Shown: positions 42,567-55,483, counted from the stretch's first letter. The stretch is DNA of 64,000 nt from Botryosphaeria dothidea (GCA_011503125.2 WWBZ02000015.1:186001-250000), one strand, 5' to 3'. The notes: a model not told the origin generated them from the letters alone. Numbers and translations are program-made.

Positions 42567-45500
42567 TCGCCCTCCGGGCCACGTTGCGTGGTCCTTTTAG
42601 TCGACTTTCAATACATCCATGCGCATGTCAAGGTCTCGCTGCCACATCGAAGCATGCGCGTCCTCTCACGTTGCGAAATCCCAACGCAAAAACGTGCCAG
42701 TTTTCCAGGCCTTTCGCCATTCACACCGCCCGGTCCGCGATTGTTAAATCCCGAAAAGATCGCAAACGTCGTCTTGGCGCCCCCTGCCTTGCTGCATTCC
42801 GCCGCACAGGAGTCACGACGGTTGCCAACAGAGGTCCATTAGGAGTTTGGGCACGTCTCCGCCACGACGACGACCTGTGCGTGCCATTGCTCCAGACCCT
42901 ACAACGGGAGATGCCCATCTGTAGGCAAACCCGAGCTTCCCGCTGGCCTTGCTCAGCACCATTGCGCGCCGGTTGCATCATGGTGCAGCCAGTAACCCAA
43001 GAGTCGGGTTTTTCGCGCCATTACATGACCCTGCGTAACGGACAGATGGGCGATGAGGGTACGTGCGATGGAGGGGTGTGAATGATTGATAATGGCGATG
43101 TTGGGGTTGGACATGACAGCCGGGGCGAGGTAAGGGATCACGAGTTGTTTGACTCCCATGAGCATTTTTTTTTTCTCAGCGTAAACAGCCCATTTCGCTT
43201 GCATGACTGCCAATATGGGCGAAGAAAAGCTTCAAGGCAAATGCACTTACTCAATCCAGTGCCGCCGAGTCTTGCAGCGTTTTCTCTGGAGCATCTGACC
43301 CGAAGCTCTTCATCCTCAATGTAAGCGTCAATCCAAATTAAACCTACGTCGTTTACATACAGTCATGTCGGTTCTCTGTATCTTTTGTCAACAGCGCGAC
43401 GGAGTTAGACAAATTTGTTTTTCAATCGCGGTGGTTGTAGTGAGATATGCAGTTCGGTGCGGCGGTGGCGAACGGGAATAGGTTCTCACCGAAGAAGAAA
43501 AAAATATCAGCTCCCCAGCCACGTCTGCTTTTCCCCAACGCCATCCATCCATCTTGCAATCATCCTACTGCCATCCACATCGCAGCCGCAGGGAGCTCGT
43601 GTGGCTACTCGATCCAGCCCCTGCTTCCGATCACTGCTCCGTCTCAATCAGCGTGTGTTCCCCGGGCCGTCGGCATCAGTGGCGGACACGAGGGTTAGAG
43701 GCCTGCATGCATGTCGCCGTCCATCTCCCGCGCCATCAGTCTTGTCGTGACGGGACATGACACGGCCCGAGGCCCATGCGTTGTGGAGTGGATGTGGTGG
43801 AAGCTCCGCCGTCGCGGGAACTGCTCCTTCGCCGTCGCCAGCCGCCAATCACTGGCTCTCGGCGGGCGCGTACTTGGACGCGCTTGTCGCCCTTTTACTA
43901 ATGCGTCCACAGTGCCCGCGAGTATGAGATAGCGCTCCACAACCCCTGCAATCGTCTCTTCCTGCACTGCCTTCGGTACGATCAAGCTCCCGTGCTACCG
44001 CACTGCAATGACAAGAGCTAGCGCTGCTCAGAAGCTCGGTTGGATGGAGAGCAGGTAGCGGCTCGTCGGGCTCGTAGACAGGATTGTGGCAGAGACCAAG
44101 AGCACGCCATGCTTCGCGCAGCCGTGTGACACTGGGGGTCTATAGGAGCACCTTTATCAGAAGGGCGCATTGCCTTATCTTGCATCTCGACGCTTTTGGA
44201 CTCTTCGCGTTACTGAAACATGCATCGCCTGATCGCGCTTGGAGATTAGAGAGCAGTCTCGCAAATTGCGCAGCTAAGGGCAATGCAACACTACGGGGCT
44301 GTTGGCACTTGACTGCCGTTCTTCTATCACCCCGTTCTGTGGAGCAGCTCTCGGCACTGCGGGGGAACCCCCGCAAACACGCGTCGGAAGCACTGTACGA
44401 TAGTAGAGACGCAAAGGATATCTGTGGCCTGCTGTCCTCGTTCTCCCTATGCTCCTCCGACCCTGCTGGCGCCGGTTCTGACCGGGTTGATGCTCTGTCC
44501 TTTACCAGGTTGAAGGGTTCGTCAAGACATACAATAGTCTGGATTCTCCCATGCCGGGTACTACAACTGAAGGCTCAAAGCTTGCTTGCTGCTACGCCAA
44601 AGTCTTTCCGTCTCCGCACTCACGGGCCGAAGGACGCTTGCCGACCCGTGAAGTTTCCCGTTCGATGTCTCGGTTTCACCGGCCCAGAGTCATCTTCGTA
44701 CGCCGGACGTGCTTTGGTGGCGGAGGCATGAATGAACATGTTCAAGCAAAGTGCGGCTCGGCACCAACAAGTTAATCCGGTGACGCATCGGAACATCAAG
44801 CGTGTATGAGTCTTCTAGGGCACGGGGATCAGTCCTAGCAATTAAAGATGCTCGCGCAGACCATGAACATGCCGTAATCGTCGAAGCCATCTGACAGGAG
44901 CGCCACTTCACGTCAACCTCCTCGAAGCTCCCCATCTGTCGCGGCTCCCTCTCGACATGAGAACAGAGATCCCTGAACGGAATTCTTTATTTACGTGTCT
45001 TTCCTCATGAATTGCTTGACTTCTTTTGGACGGAGTTCCTCTGAAACGGTATCCTGAGCTCATGGTTGCTTTAAAAAGCCTTGCTTGTGCTTCGTCTCCT
45101 CCATCGCGCTGCAGCAGGACCCTAGCTCCGCTGGTCTTTTTCTCAGGTCTTCCTGGCTGCCGAGCCCCCCTCCTCCTGCAAGGCACATGGGCGTTGATGT
45201 TACAAAGCCGCTAGTGAGCCACTTTGCATATACTGTGCGAGTCGTTTGCGCGCATCTGTGATTATTCCAGCCGCGGCCTGTCATCATTCAACTACTCGAC
45301 CTCGTCCACCCGCGGAAGAAACAGCCGAGAGCGGATTGTGGTCTGGCAATGCAGTGCACTTCGTCGACAAAACATCGATGATTGAGGGGTTGTCTTAGCA
45401 GCAGCAATTTTTTTTGTGCGAGGCCCTGACCGCAGATGGGAACGCGCAGCCGAGCCTCTGCCAGCCAGAAGCGAGCCAGCGCCAGAGCACTCTTCTCTGC

Positions 45501-46078
45501 GGCCCACCTCTCGCACTCCCGCTGTGCTCGCATTGGGCTCGGTGGGAGCGCGGGCGAACAAGCCTCCTCCCTCGACATGTGGGTTGTCGGCCAGGGTCGA
45601 GCGGGACAAAAAAGCAACGCGCATCCAACCGCCGATGCCGTGCAACTCGGCGCGCTGCTGCATCGTAGGGGATGGTCACCTGGGCGCTGTGGGCTCCCGC
45701 GCGAGATTCCGGAGGTCGAGCGGGGATGAGGGAGGGAGGGCGACGATGACGGCGCCAGGGAAGGGTTGGTCGCTGCGGACAGCCGTCTGTGGAACTCCTG
45801 TCTCTTGCGCTCAGCTGGAGGGAGTCAAGGCTGTTGGCCTCTCTTGGTTGTTTTTGAAGGATTTCGATGCGGGAGTTTCTCACTCGATGAATAGGCGGAA
45901 GCATATCGATGTGACCGGAGCTACGTGCAATTTAAACACTATTTGACCTAAATATACCTCGCACTCTCGTCCAAGACCTGCGAGCCGTCACTTGAGAGGC
46001 GCCTAATTCCATCGACACAGTAAGCAGCGAGCGATGTAAAGAAAAAAGAATCCATAACATCACCACGCACGGACAGTC
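42567..46078. other. Long intergenic region, no supported gene
   Basis: Many medium ORFs occur in all frames (for example 44084-44731 plus, 45395-45904 minus) but they start at non-ATG codons or lack motifs. No repeats with clear termini were found. Confidence 0.5.
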
Positions 46079-46432
46079 TCACCGTTTCCACTTGTGCAGC
46101 AGCGGATCATCCGCCGTGCCAATCCCTGAACAGTTGCACCACGGCGGATGCTCGCCCTCTTCCTCTTCGTCTTCGTCTTCGTCTCCTCCATCCCCCTTCC
46201 CACCGCCGTTTCCGCCAGCTTCAACCGCCGTCGTTGTCGTCACTGGAAGCCTCTCCTCCCGCTCTCGCTTCAGCGCAGCAGTGGGTTCCGCGATGCTGAG
46301 GCGCTCGCTAAGAAGGTTGGCGAGATTGGGCTGCTTCGAGGGCGGCGGTGGCGCTGCTCTTTTCGCCCGGACGGGCTGAGGGCCTGCGGAGCTACGGCTT
46401 GAGGCGGCGGCGGGGCGAGTGGGAGCGGACAT
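46079..46432 (-). CDS. Small hypothetical protein (117 aa)
   Basis: The ATG is at 46432. A basic, Ala/Pro-rich start is followed by a helical segment (PNLANLLSERLSIAEPTAAL), an acidic stretch (DEDEDEEEEGEH), and a compact Cys-containing end (PPWCNCSGIGTADDPLLHKW). The ordered composition and short C-terminal motif look like a real gene, but no family was recognised. No intron is needed. Confidence 0.45.
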   Translation of the reverse strand: MSAPTRPAAASSRSSAGPQPVRAKRAAPPPPSKQPNLANLLSERLSIAEPTAALKREREERLPVTTTTAVEAGGNGGGKGDGGDEDEDEEEEGEHPPWCNCSGIGTADDPLLHKWKR

Positions 46433-48815
46433 GGTGGTTTGGTTGCTGAGGGGAGTCGGAGCGCGTTCGGTTTTGGGATCCGGAGTAGGCGAGCTCTCTG
46501 TGGAGGGTCAGGGTTTATGCGGAAAAGGGAAAAAGAAAACACATACGGCGAGGATTCAGGCTGTGGTGGGATGTAGATTCGGAAGGCGATGGCAGAGGAC
46601 GGTGCGCGAGAGGTGGTGCGCAAGCTGGTGCGCGCAGAAGACGGACTCGAGGCGGACGCGGACGCTTTATCCTTCCACGTCTCTCTTTCACTGCTCGAGT
46701 CCGGGATCAGGCGCGGGAAAGACGTGGTGCCAGCTGTACGTCATCATGTTTGGCGCTCGGCAACTCCATGGTCAAGGGTCGCGGGTGGTGGCATGTCGCG
46801 CAAATATTGCCAGCGCGCTTCGGATGGCAGTTGCAGCAGTGGGAACACGGCGCGGGTCTTTGCGAGCTGTGCAAGTCCAGTGGCAGGCTGGGAGGAAGCT
46901 GAGCGAGACGGTGGCCGCTGCATTGTCTACGAGTGTGCGTTCTTGAATGCGAAAGGCGGGTGAAAAGATGAGAGCGAGACGCGATGGCAGCGAGGCGGAA
47001 ACATGATCCCCACCTGCCTGGCGCTTCAATGGCCCCGCCAATCAGCACGACAGCGACCTGCCGCCATCACGCCAAGCAGCACCCGCAGCATGCCGCCCAT
47101 CGATCAACGCACTGTTTCCCCGCCCCAGCCTCCGACACGCATCCTTCCATGTCTCCCTCCGCCGCCGTGCACCCTAATCGGCTGTTGCTGCTTGCCAACA
47201 ATACCCCGCCTAGTCCATCTCCTCTACAGGGAAAGATGTGTGGGTGGGACACTGGCGATCGTGTGACGATGAGGCTGGCTGCAACTGGGCTGTGACCGTC
47301 GTCGTTGGCGTCGTTGCCCACGAGACGGCACGGCCCGATCCGAGCTACGATGGCACTCCCGCACGCCCATCGTGTCAGGCATCTGCTCCTCCCTGTCAAG
47401 CCTCCCGCCACCGCTAACCGTTCGCAGTTCAATGCTGCGCACCTTCTCGCCGCTGAGTTGCTCGCATTCCGCGCCGTCGCCACCACTTCCACCTTCGTCT
47501 GCCGCATCTGCCCCTTGCCGTGTATCACCTCCGCCTCCGCCTTCTATCTCGGCGACACCATTAAGATGCAACCGAAGTCCAAGCAATTGAACATGAAGAT
47601 TTGGAGGTAGCCGTAGGAATCATCGTTTCGGCGGCCCTGGTGGTGGACTCGACATGCAGGCGGTCAGGAAACAATTTGGCAGAGAAGAGGCGAGGGACAC
47701 GCAGGCCTGACGGGCCTCGTGTCAGCTTCTCAGCAAGAGGTTTCCATCGGGAGCTCATGCGAGATTCTCATCCATCTTTTTTGTGCCCAGGATGGTGGCG
47801 TGCAGCGTTATTCGCGATGACGGTCCGCTCGAGTGCGTTGTGTAAGCCCTCGTCCTTAGGACCTGCACTTCACCCCACAGGCACGCAATCCCGCCGCCAC
47901 TGCTGATTGGCGCTCCGCAGTGCAGAGAAAAGAGTTGCTCGACTTGCAGGCCTTCTATAAGCACGAATCTTCTCCTGTGGACATCCTATCGGCTCCGACA
48001 AGGTACCATACATCATATGCACCCACGTCAACCAAGACAGCCCGGCACGCGGCAAAGGCAGGAACAGTTCCGCAGCGGCAGCAATATCGGCAGCGGCCCA
48101 ACCCTCCATCACCGTAGTTGTCGACGCCATCGCCGCTAGATCGACCGGTTTTGCAGCCGTTGGAGACATCTGTCTGTCTACCAAATACACTTCCCATGGG
48201 AACAATCTTGGTTATTGAAGATGAGCATGCCAACATTTACCATTCCGAGCGACTGGGAGATAACGAAATCGTCTTCTACAGCCGCGTGGTGGCCATCAAG
48301 AATATGAGAGAGGCACGAGTTCCTCGGCGGCTGGGGTGAGTATAAACATCGGTACCTATTCCCCGGCCCCAAACCAAGGCTTCCGTGCTACCATTGCAAC
48401 GCAATGATTAGAATCGATAAGCTATTAGACCTTACCTTGTTCACAGCGGAGGACAGGAGTGCAAATGCCCTGCCGATTGTTGAGAGATGGAGTATGAGAC
48501 ATGCCTTGAGCTATGTCGGAATCAGGTCAAGAGACGTCCATCTTTAATCGACCTTCATCTGCCCAAATTTCTCAACACAATTGACTTGAAGGTGTAGATA
48601 CTGCAAGGAGATGTGTCTACATTAGCACCTTTCCACTTAGAAAAGAGCCCAGACGCGACACTCTCACTACAAGAGTAAAACCGCGCCGTTGCGATTGCCT
48701 CTCTTCTACTTACGGCGGGGACAAGGGCTCACAAAATCAACCAAACCATGCGGCTAGCCACCCTACCGTCAGGGTAGGCTTTCCAGCAGCGTCGATATTT
48801 TCTAAAGCCGCAAGC
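46433..48815. other. Intergenic, no supported gene
   Basis: Overlapping short ORFs without motifs. Nothing else recognised. Confidence 0.5.
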
Positions 48816-49430
48816 TCAAAACGTGACCTCAAGAAGTAAAGAGTCGTGGAGGTTTGGGCTCGGAAGGGCCCGTGGTGTTACGGATCTACCTGTATATAGA
48901 TTTGTGGGGGTACGATCAGCCACCAGGCTGATCATTGCTGAACCTTTTGTCGACGGGTGGTTGGCCGAATGGTCTTACACACCGACTGAAACCCAACACG
49001 GTCGGTCCGTCGTAACACGTGGCAGACGATTCTGCTCAGATTTTCGCCCCTGTTGCATGGTTAGATCAGGGGTTCTAGTAATTTCAAAGTCGCATTCATC
49101 TCTTTCTGGTCCCTCGAGCTTATGAATTGCCTGTGTGATGTTGCCGAACCGAATGGAAGATACTGTGCGGCGCAACAGCCAGTCCGCGCCGGAGTTCTCA
49201 AACCGGGCAATTAATATCTGAAGCCTTCCCACGACGACGTCTTTTGTTGGCACTAGGCAAGACTTGTTAACACCGTATTTGGTTTGCTCCACACGGTGCG
49301 CCGGTCTTCCAACACAGCGGCAGTCATTCGGGTGCCTCCGACACTCCGAGCATGTCAGCATGGACTGAGCGACATGGGTGACGGAATGTCTAGCAGTCGC
49401 ATGATCAACAATGCTTGTTTGGATGGGCAT
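48816..49430 (-). pseudogene. Cys-rich ORF interrupted by a solo LTR
   Basis: The ATG at 49430 (MPIQTSIVDH) opens a frame with a Cys cluster (CSECRRHPNDCRCVGRP) and a helical/beta mix (DVVVGRLQILIARFE, IRFGNITQAIHKLEG). The present frame runs into the LTR and stops at 48975. Without the 142-bp LTR and one copy of the 5-bp duplication, the host frame would continue to a TGA at 48816-48818, a total of 156 codons with phase preserved. The insertion therefore hit a functional-looking reading frame. Family not recognised; the Cys pattern suggests metal binding. Confidence 0.55.
48876..49017 (+). mobile_element. Solo LTR or LTR-like element, 142 bp, target-site duplication CGTGG
   Basis: It begins TGTTACGGATC and ends GTCCGTCGTAACA, with a perfect 7-bp terminal inverted repeat TGTTACG/CGTAACA. 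CGTGG flanks it at 48871-48875 and 49018-49022. A TATA-like TGTATATAG near 48891 suggests plus orientation. TG...CA ends and 5-bp duplication favour an LTR; a small inverted-repeat element is the alternative. It shares its first seven bases with the 485-bp LTR at 39.4 kb but not the interior. Confidence 0.8.
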
Positions 49431-49959
49431 GGCGCAAGAGGGAAATGAAAGAGTTTGTAGATCAAAAATCAAGTGGTGGTGCCTTGAGGCCGACACTCAA
49501 TCCAGATCCACATGACGAGAAAGCGATAATGCATCCTCTGAAAGTTTTTTTTTCTTTTCGAATCATTGCAGCGATGCTACCTTCGAACAAACGCACTGTA
49601 GATCTTAGAAAAACCACGCACAGAAATATGGTGGGAAGTGAGTAAGCATGCCCTAACAATAGTACCGACATGCTGAGGCTGTACGCGTACAACCTCGACC
49701 GATCTAGCCAAGCACCGCAGCCAACCTACCCTTCAGCGTTAGACTCCAATCTGCCAATCGGCCACACCGCGTCTTCGTTGAAAGTAAAGGTGGCAGTCGG
49801 AGCTGACCAGACATTGTCGACCAAATTCATCTATGAGCAGTAGTGATGATGGATCTACTTGGGTCGCCAGATTGCTTCGATGGACTTTAGTAGTTGGGGC
49901 TAGACAAGAGTCTGTAAATTTGCACGGAAGGGAAGAGAGGTTAGGAGCACGAGCTACAG
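49431..49959. other. Intergenic, no supported gene
   Basis: A T-run lies at about 49547-49553. Nothing recognisable. Confidence 0.5.
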
Positions 49960-50118
49960 ATATAAAGGGGTACCGCCGACGCCATTGATGCCACCTCTTT
50001 CATTAGCATGAACCATACGGCATCCATCGACGACGATGATCCGGGCTACACCCCGAGCGCCAGAATGAGAGTCAACTTCATGTATTTGGATCCACCTGGG
50101 GGGACTTTGATGACTTAG
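49960..50118 (+). CDS. TATA box and small ORF (36 aa), perhaps 5' part of a lost gene
   Basis: GATATAAAGG at about 49960 lies some 48 bases before an ATG at 50008. The ORF has an acidic start (SIDDDDPGYTPSAR) and ends LDPPGGTLMT at a TAG (50116-50118). Position and composition look like a gene start, but no continuation with a clear splice site was found; ORFs in the next 300 bases are in other frames. Low confidence. Confidence 0.3.
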
Positions 50119-50971
50119 CTTAGTCGCATTTGGCCCTACTCACAGACCAATCGCGAGCCCATGAGTCAACAGAAAAGTCAGTGTCGTCGTCACCCTCGAG
50201 ATCCCAGAGGGTCTTGGAGTCGTGGGATCCCTCGCTCTTCAAGTCACGGGACTGCTGGCTATTACAGCCACGGGATTCCTCCATCTCACCTTCATCTTAT
50301 CATCGTATATATCAATCAGTGCGCTGACACGGTCTCTGAACTCGAACTTCTCATCATCTGGATTCTCCTTCAAGACAACGATTCTTGTTTAGAACTTTGG
50401 CTATTCTCGTTTCGTCGATGACGTGCTTGTCCGCTTTGCCCATGCGTTCGAGGTTAGATGGGTATCAGTGCATGCTGGGAGTGCTAACTTTCGTGTACAA
50501 TCCTTTCTGGGGGCGGTTGAGGATGCAGTAGACTGGGGTGCAGGTCAGCGACGGGGCAGTCGCCGACAGACAGGTGATCAAGGCACACCGCCAATCCCCA
50601 CTGCAGTCCAGCGCCACCCTCGCATGTATCTTGATCAAGACTCAGAATACTTTGGGAAACAGACGGTAGGCAAAGCGGGTGGTATTTCATGTCAGTCCCA
50701 TGAAACTACGCTGACTTCATCATTTGGATTCTGCGTGAGTTGTTCCGATTTCTCACAACACTGGCCATTGTTAAATCAGCTCCATTATTTCCCATTCGGC
50801 TACATAGCAGCAAAGCTGCAGGCATGGGTAGGTCTCGACCTCTCTTTGTTTATGAAGAGCTAATGTCTCAGATTGTGACATAAAACGCGAGCGACTGGTG
50901 CGTTTGCATCCTCCTCCTCACCATCCACACCACCTTCCACTTTCCCATCAATCTCGCCCCACCCACCCAAC
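50119..50971. other. Intergenic before finger gene F
   Basis: No supported gene. The last 80 bases before the next ATG are C/T rich (CCACCTTCCACTTTCCC), as in fungal leaders. Confidence 0.5.
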
Positions 50972-51625
50972 ATGAGCTCTCCTCAGTGTGAAGGCACTAC
51001 TGTGAAGGGAGGACGCTGCCTCAAAGGTGTTCTGGAGGATCCAGGGTCTGCCACATCCACCGCAACCAAGGTACGTGCCCACACCAGCAAGAGAACCATT
51101 CTGACCGCGCCGCCAGGTCCAGCAGAATCCAGCGGCAGAACCCCATCCACGGCTCGCAACCAAAACCGCGCCACGCCCGTCGCCACCGTGCCGGACCAGT
51201 GCCCGCCGGCTCACAACCAACGCTCCGCCACGCCAGCCTCCAGCGTGCCGGATGAGCGCCAGTCGGCTCATCGCGACCGATATACCGAACAATGCAGGCG
51301 CGTACGTGCAAACGGCCAGCGATGCGGCCGCCAGACCACCGCCATCAACAACGACTTCTGTACCGAGCATCAGGGCCGCCCGTCCTCTTCGCGCCGCCGA
51401 AACCGCAGCGTGTCATTCTCCTCCCCTCCGCGCTCCCGCCAGTCGCGCTCCCCGGCCCGCTCTGCCCGCATCTTGGCTTCATTTGCCGTCGAGGACCTGC
51501 AGGCGGAGGTCCTTCGCCGCATTCCGGTTAACATGCGCTCGGCCACCGCCTCCGTCGTCGACGACTTCGAGTCTCTGTCCGGCGAGGCCGAGGACGAGGA
51601 TGGGGAAGAGTTCTTCTACGACTGA
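50972..51625 (+). CDS. Two-finger Cys3His protein F (217 aa), first finger broken
   Basis: The ATG is at 50972. Finger 1 begins normally (QCEGTTVKGGRCLKG, C6 and C16), but the expected CHIHRNQ lies one base out of frame at 51049-51068, so its third Cys and His are lost. Finger 2 is intact at residues 108-133: QCRRVRANGQRCGRQ, then NNDFCTEHQ (C-x9-C-x11-C-x2-H). An Arg/Ser-rich stretch (SRRRNRSVSFSS) resembling SR proteins and an acidic C-terminus (GEAEDEDGEEFF) follow. A GTACGTG at 51071 could be a splice donor, so an unrecognised intron might restore finger 1. It is the only member with two fingers in this window. Function unknown. Confidence 0.65.
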   Translation: MSSPQCEGTTVKGGRCLKGVLEDPGSATSTATKVRAHTSKRTILTAPPGPAESSGRTPSTARNQNRATPVATVPDQCPPAHNQRSATPASSVPDERQSAHRDRYTEQCRRVRANGQRCGRQTTAINNDFCTEHQGRPSSSRRRNRSVSFSSPPRSRQSRSPARSARILASFAVEDLQAEVLRRIPVNMRSATASVVDDFESLSGEAEDEDGEEFFYD

Positions 51626-54489
51626 AGTGTGATGTACTACTACGGATGGATCGATGGATGGATTTGCGTTATGGATTGCCCATTCGCAGCAGCACGCTCA
51701 CTTTTTCTCCGTTTGTCGTCCTTTCCTACACCCCTCTGCATTTACTGACGCGCTCTCTTTGTACTGGCATCGAGCCAGATTCCATTTGTCTTGTTTGCGC
51801 ACCGAGTTCTCCACATCTTGCATGTTCTTTTGGCCTTGAGGCGGCTCTCGGAGGGGCTGACCTCCTCCACAATGTTCACGATCACGAACAGAATCTACCT
51901 TACCAAAACTGAAAAAAAATAAAAGACGTTTGATTTTTTTTTTGAAAAATGAGAGACCATTGTCGCGTCTTCCCGATGTGAAGCTGGAGCAACAGATTGA
52001 ACCTTCACGCGTGAACCGCCTGCTTGCCTTGAGAACGTTGTAACCGCGTCATTCGAAGAACGAACTAAGACAAGGTTTTACAAACGAACAAAGCCAACGC
52101 GCAAGCACAGGGAAGTATATACATATATATATATACGTATATATCTGCAATACATATACATGTACATATGTCTCAGAGACCTCCCCAGGGATGCGTGTCT
52201 CAAATTATGCATCTGCTCGAGCCTGATTCCGCCTCTCATAAAATACACAAAAAACTGATAAGCAGCTCATACATGCGGGGGTCACGGAGCCCGCGCACAC
52301 GTGATCTCCGGGCATTTGGAGAAATATTGGTATATGGCGCAACCGTCCAGTGAACAAGAGCTTGAAACGTGGCAGGCGGTGGCCCAACAACAAGGTGACT
52401 TATGACCCTTGCGCTGCAAAAGACTTCATCCTTGACGAACGGAACCGGGGCATTCACGATGTAAAAAGCAGCCAGCCCGTCGTGCTGATTTGACGAGGCA
52501 TTCGGTCATAGGATGCGCTGCATTCATGGGTTGCTCGTATGTGTCTCTTCGACCCTATCGTGAAGATAGATTCCAGGCAAGTAGTGATCCTCGAGAGAGA
52601 AGAATCAAAAGCCACATGCAGCTAGTTCACCGATGATTGCTGGAGACTGCGCGACAACTTCAACAGAGTATGTTCTTGCTGCGGAGCCATTCGGAAGCCA
52701 TTCGGCTTGCGTAATTCAATCACCCAACCTGGCCCAGGTGGTCTATGCTGCCACTATTGAGGCCCAGCCAAGAGTTGATCACGAAGGGTCCGCCTTCTCC
52801 ATGCAGGGCCAGCGCGCCGGCTATCGTCAGTCAGCGAGACAAGATCCTTGGCTGCGTTGTTAGTTATCCAACACGAAAATCGTCCAGCGCCGCACTGGGA
52901 GTCTTCCTCCCTGTCCCCTACCCGGATCAGCATGGGAAACGCGGTATCTGGCGGAAGAACATCGACCTGCGCCAAGACTCGATCGGTCCGCAATCACTCT
53001 GAAGAGCGCGCAGGCCGAGACGCTGTCTTGCTACCGCCATCTGCTTGCAGGTGATCCCGCTCGGTGCACGCCTCCTTGATGGAGTGCATGGGTGGCGTGT
53101 GTGATTGGTCCACGTCTGGGTTCTTTCTGCGTTACAAAGCTGCCTTTGACTGGTCGTATTGCTTGAGCAACTGGCGCGGCTTGATCGGGATCAGGTGTTG
53201 GAGATGAGTGGGCGGGTTCGCCGAAGCAGCATTCGTCAAGGCGGTGGCGCGATGGACTGGCGATGGGGCGTAAGCTGGTCATATGCGTTGCGATGAAGGC
53301 GTCGTGTGGCTGGATTTCCGTGAGCTACCAGTCTCGCCTGCCTCTTGGCAATCCGAGACAAGAGAGAGCTCGGGAAGCGTTGTTTGCCCTTGGCATGTAA
53401 CTTTGGCCGATTATGGACGGTTGGCTGGGAGAATAACACTGCCGCGTGCTCCACGATCGACGTTGTTTCAAGTTTGTCTCGCGCACAGCAAATTTTTTAC
53501 CAACCCCCAAGTTCAGCTTCTAGCTCCTTGTTCATCTGCAAATGAACAGTCAGCATTCAGAGCTTCATCGTCTTGCTCGTCATTCGCGCGCAGTCCGTGT
53601 CGATATCTCAGCTTAAGAAGGAATATCACCACAGCGACAACGCTTTCAGTAGACAGTCTTGACCAAGCACGCGCCTTATAGGACCTTTAGGGTCATTTGC
53701 ACGCTGCCACAGCTGTTTCAGTGAACAATGGGAACAATAAATTAGATTTCATCAGGGATCGAGATAGGTCAATAGGTAATTAGGGATCCTTAGAGGCGGC
53801 AATCTCATTTTTATTTGGCGTAGTCAACGTTAAATTACATTCCACATTTAAAGAGAAATTTCACATGTTTAACACCTTGCTGTAACCATCTTCTAACTAA
53901 CACGGCGGCACTGGTACACTAAATTGCCCCCAGGTTCTTATGAGGATGCGTCCTTTTTTCCCAGTTTGCCGTAGCATACAATCCCAGGTCCCTCCAAAGA
54001 AGCTCAAACATCTTACCACGAATGCTCGAACGCTTAAAGCGTCTGTAGACGAGACGAAGACGTCAGCCTAACAGTCTCATGGTAAAAGTACCGATCCCAG
54101 TAACAACGAATCCGACAGGCTCTTCATAAACCACGCCGGACTACGAAATTGAATAAGCTAAACTTGAGGTCAGCAGTGAGGGGCCCAGAGCCGATATCTC
54201 TCGGGGGAACTCACGTTTTTTCTCGCTCAGCAAGGCTGACCAAATTTCCTGTTTCCTTGCTCTTCCGCGTTTGGATAGCCCCTCGCCCAATGGTCAAGGC
54301 CGGAGGCCAGTTTCGCAATGGTCCTCTGGTTCTTCAACACCACCCGCCGAAACGGGTCGCCCCTGGAGCACCCACAACGCGCTGTTAGCACCGTTCGCCC
54401 CATGGACTCAACCCGAATCCAACCCCCCACCTCAATCCCTCCACGATCGTGCATCTGCAGCCAGGGAAAGGAACAAGGAAACACCGAGA
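51626..54489. other. Long intergenic region, no supported gene
   Basis: A (TA)-rich tract lies at about 52109-52168 and an AT-rich block at 53750-53900. A minus ORF at 54227-54511 (WIRVESMGRTVLTARCGCSR) looks protein-like and could be a frame-shifted part of the fragment at 54490-54803, but is not called. Confidence 0.45.
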
Positions 54490-54803
54490 CTAACGTCTTT
54501 CCGAGGTCCAATTCGGGAGCCCACTTGGCGAGGGTAGCCGCAAAGCTCCAGCCCTCACACCGGGCTGACGCTCACGGTACAGCTGAAGCGCCCGTATCTC
54601 CTCGGCCATCCGGACGATTTGTCGGGAAATTGGAGCCGAAAGCTTGGCCTCCCGATAGCAGGTATCGAGCTCGCGCTCGAGGATGCGTAGCGTGTCGATA
54701 TACCGTGAAGCGATAGATCCATGATGGGTGGTGAGGAAACTCAGCGATGGGCGAAGGTTGAAGGACAGCAGAGGCGAGATTTGTCCTAAGATGCTACGCT
54801 CTT
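54490..54803 (-). pseudogene. Gene fragment with helical motif, no start codon
   Basis: An open frame without ATG runs between stops at 54803 and 54490. It encodes a convincing amphipathic stretch: YIDTLRILERELDTCYREAK and ISRQIVRMAEEIRALQLYRE, ending PSGLPNWTSERR. It may be an exon or a relic. Family not recognised; the style (C-terminal helices) resembles the tails of finger proteins A and G, which is only an impression. Confidence 0.4.
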
Positions 54804-55483
54804 AAGGCTATGTACTACGAAGTAGGGCGTCTTGGACAAATGAATGCAAGGAGGTTGTACACGAGCAGGCGCCTGGCTCATGGGAAAGTCTCTGGATCAA
54901 GGGGGTGGAGGAATTATGCAAAGACACAACACACGTCTTGGCAGGCTTATACTTTCCTTTCTTCAGGTCTGATGCGGGGACAGTATATTCTGCAGGCGAG
55001 TTCGGCAGCAGTTGAGTTCCCACGTTTGAGGAATGGGTTTCCCCCTTGCGTCGACCAGGCTCAAGTCAACGCTTGGCAGCCTCGGCGCACGTCGCACAGC
55101 CGCAGACTCGCGCAGCGTCGCGCAACGTCGCGCAGCTCCGACCTCGAGTTTCGAGGATGATTTGCTGGTTATAGTAATTGCTCGTAGAACAGCACCGAGG
55201 CCTTGCCGCTACCATCTGTCTTGATCTCCTTGCTATTCATCGCGGGGCGTGCACGTGGTCTAATGTGCACAAAACATCGAACTTCTTCAGCATGGCCCTC
55301 AGAGGCAGATTAATGTTGGAATGACGTACGGACACTGAATCGATGTTTGTTTGTCTGTGAAGTTGTGTTCCGTGTGGGCGAGTACAACCGCAAGACCCCG
55401 CTCACACCGCCCTTCAACCTCTCCATCCTCACCGTCTTGGCCATTCTCCTCGCCACCCGCGATTTCCTTATCGAAATAGCTCG
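54804..55483. other. Intergenic, no supported gene
   Basis: Only short ORFs; Ser/Pro-rich open frame just before the kinase relic may include its lost start. Confidence 0.45.

Noticed and set aside
44084..44731. Plus-strand ORF of 215 codons
   Set aside because: It begins at TTG with no internal Met and has no recognisable domain.
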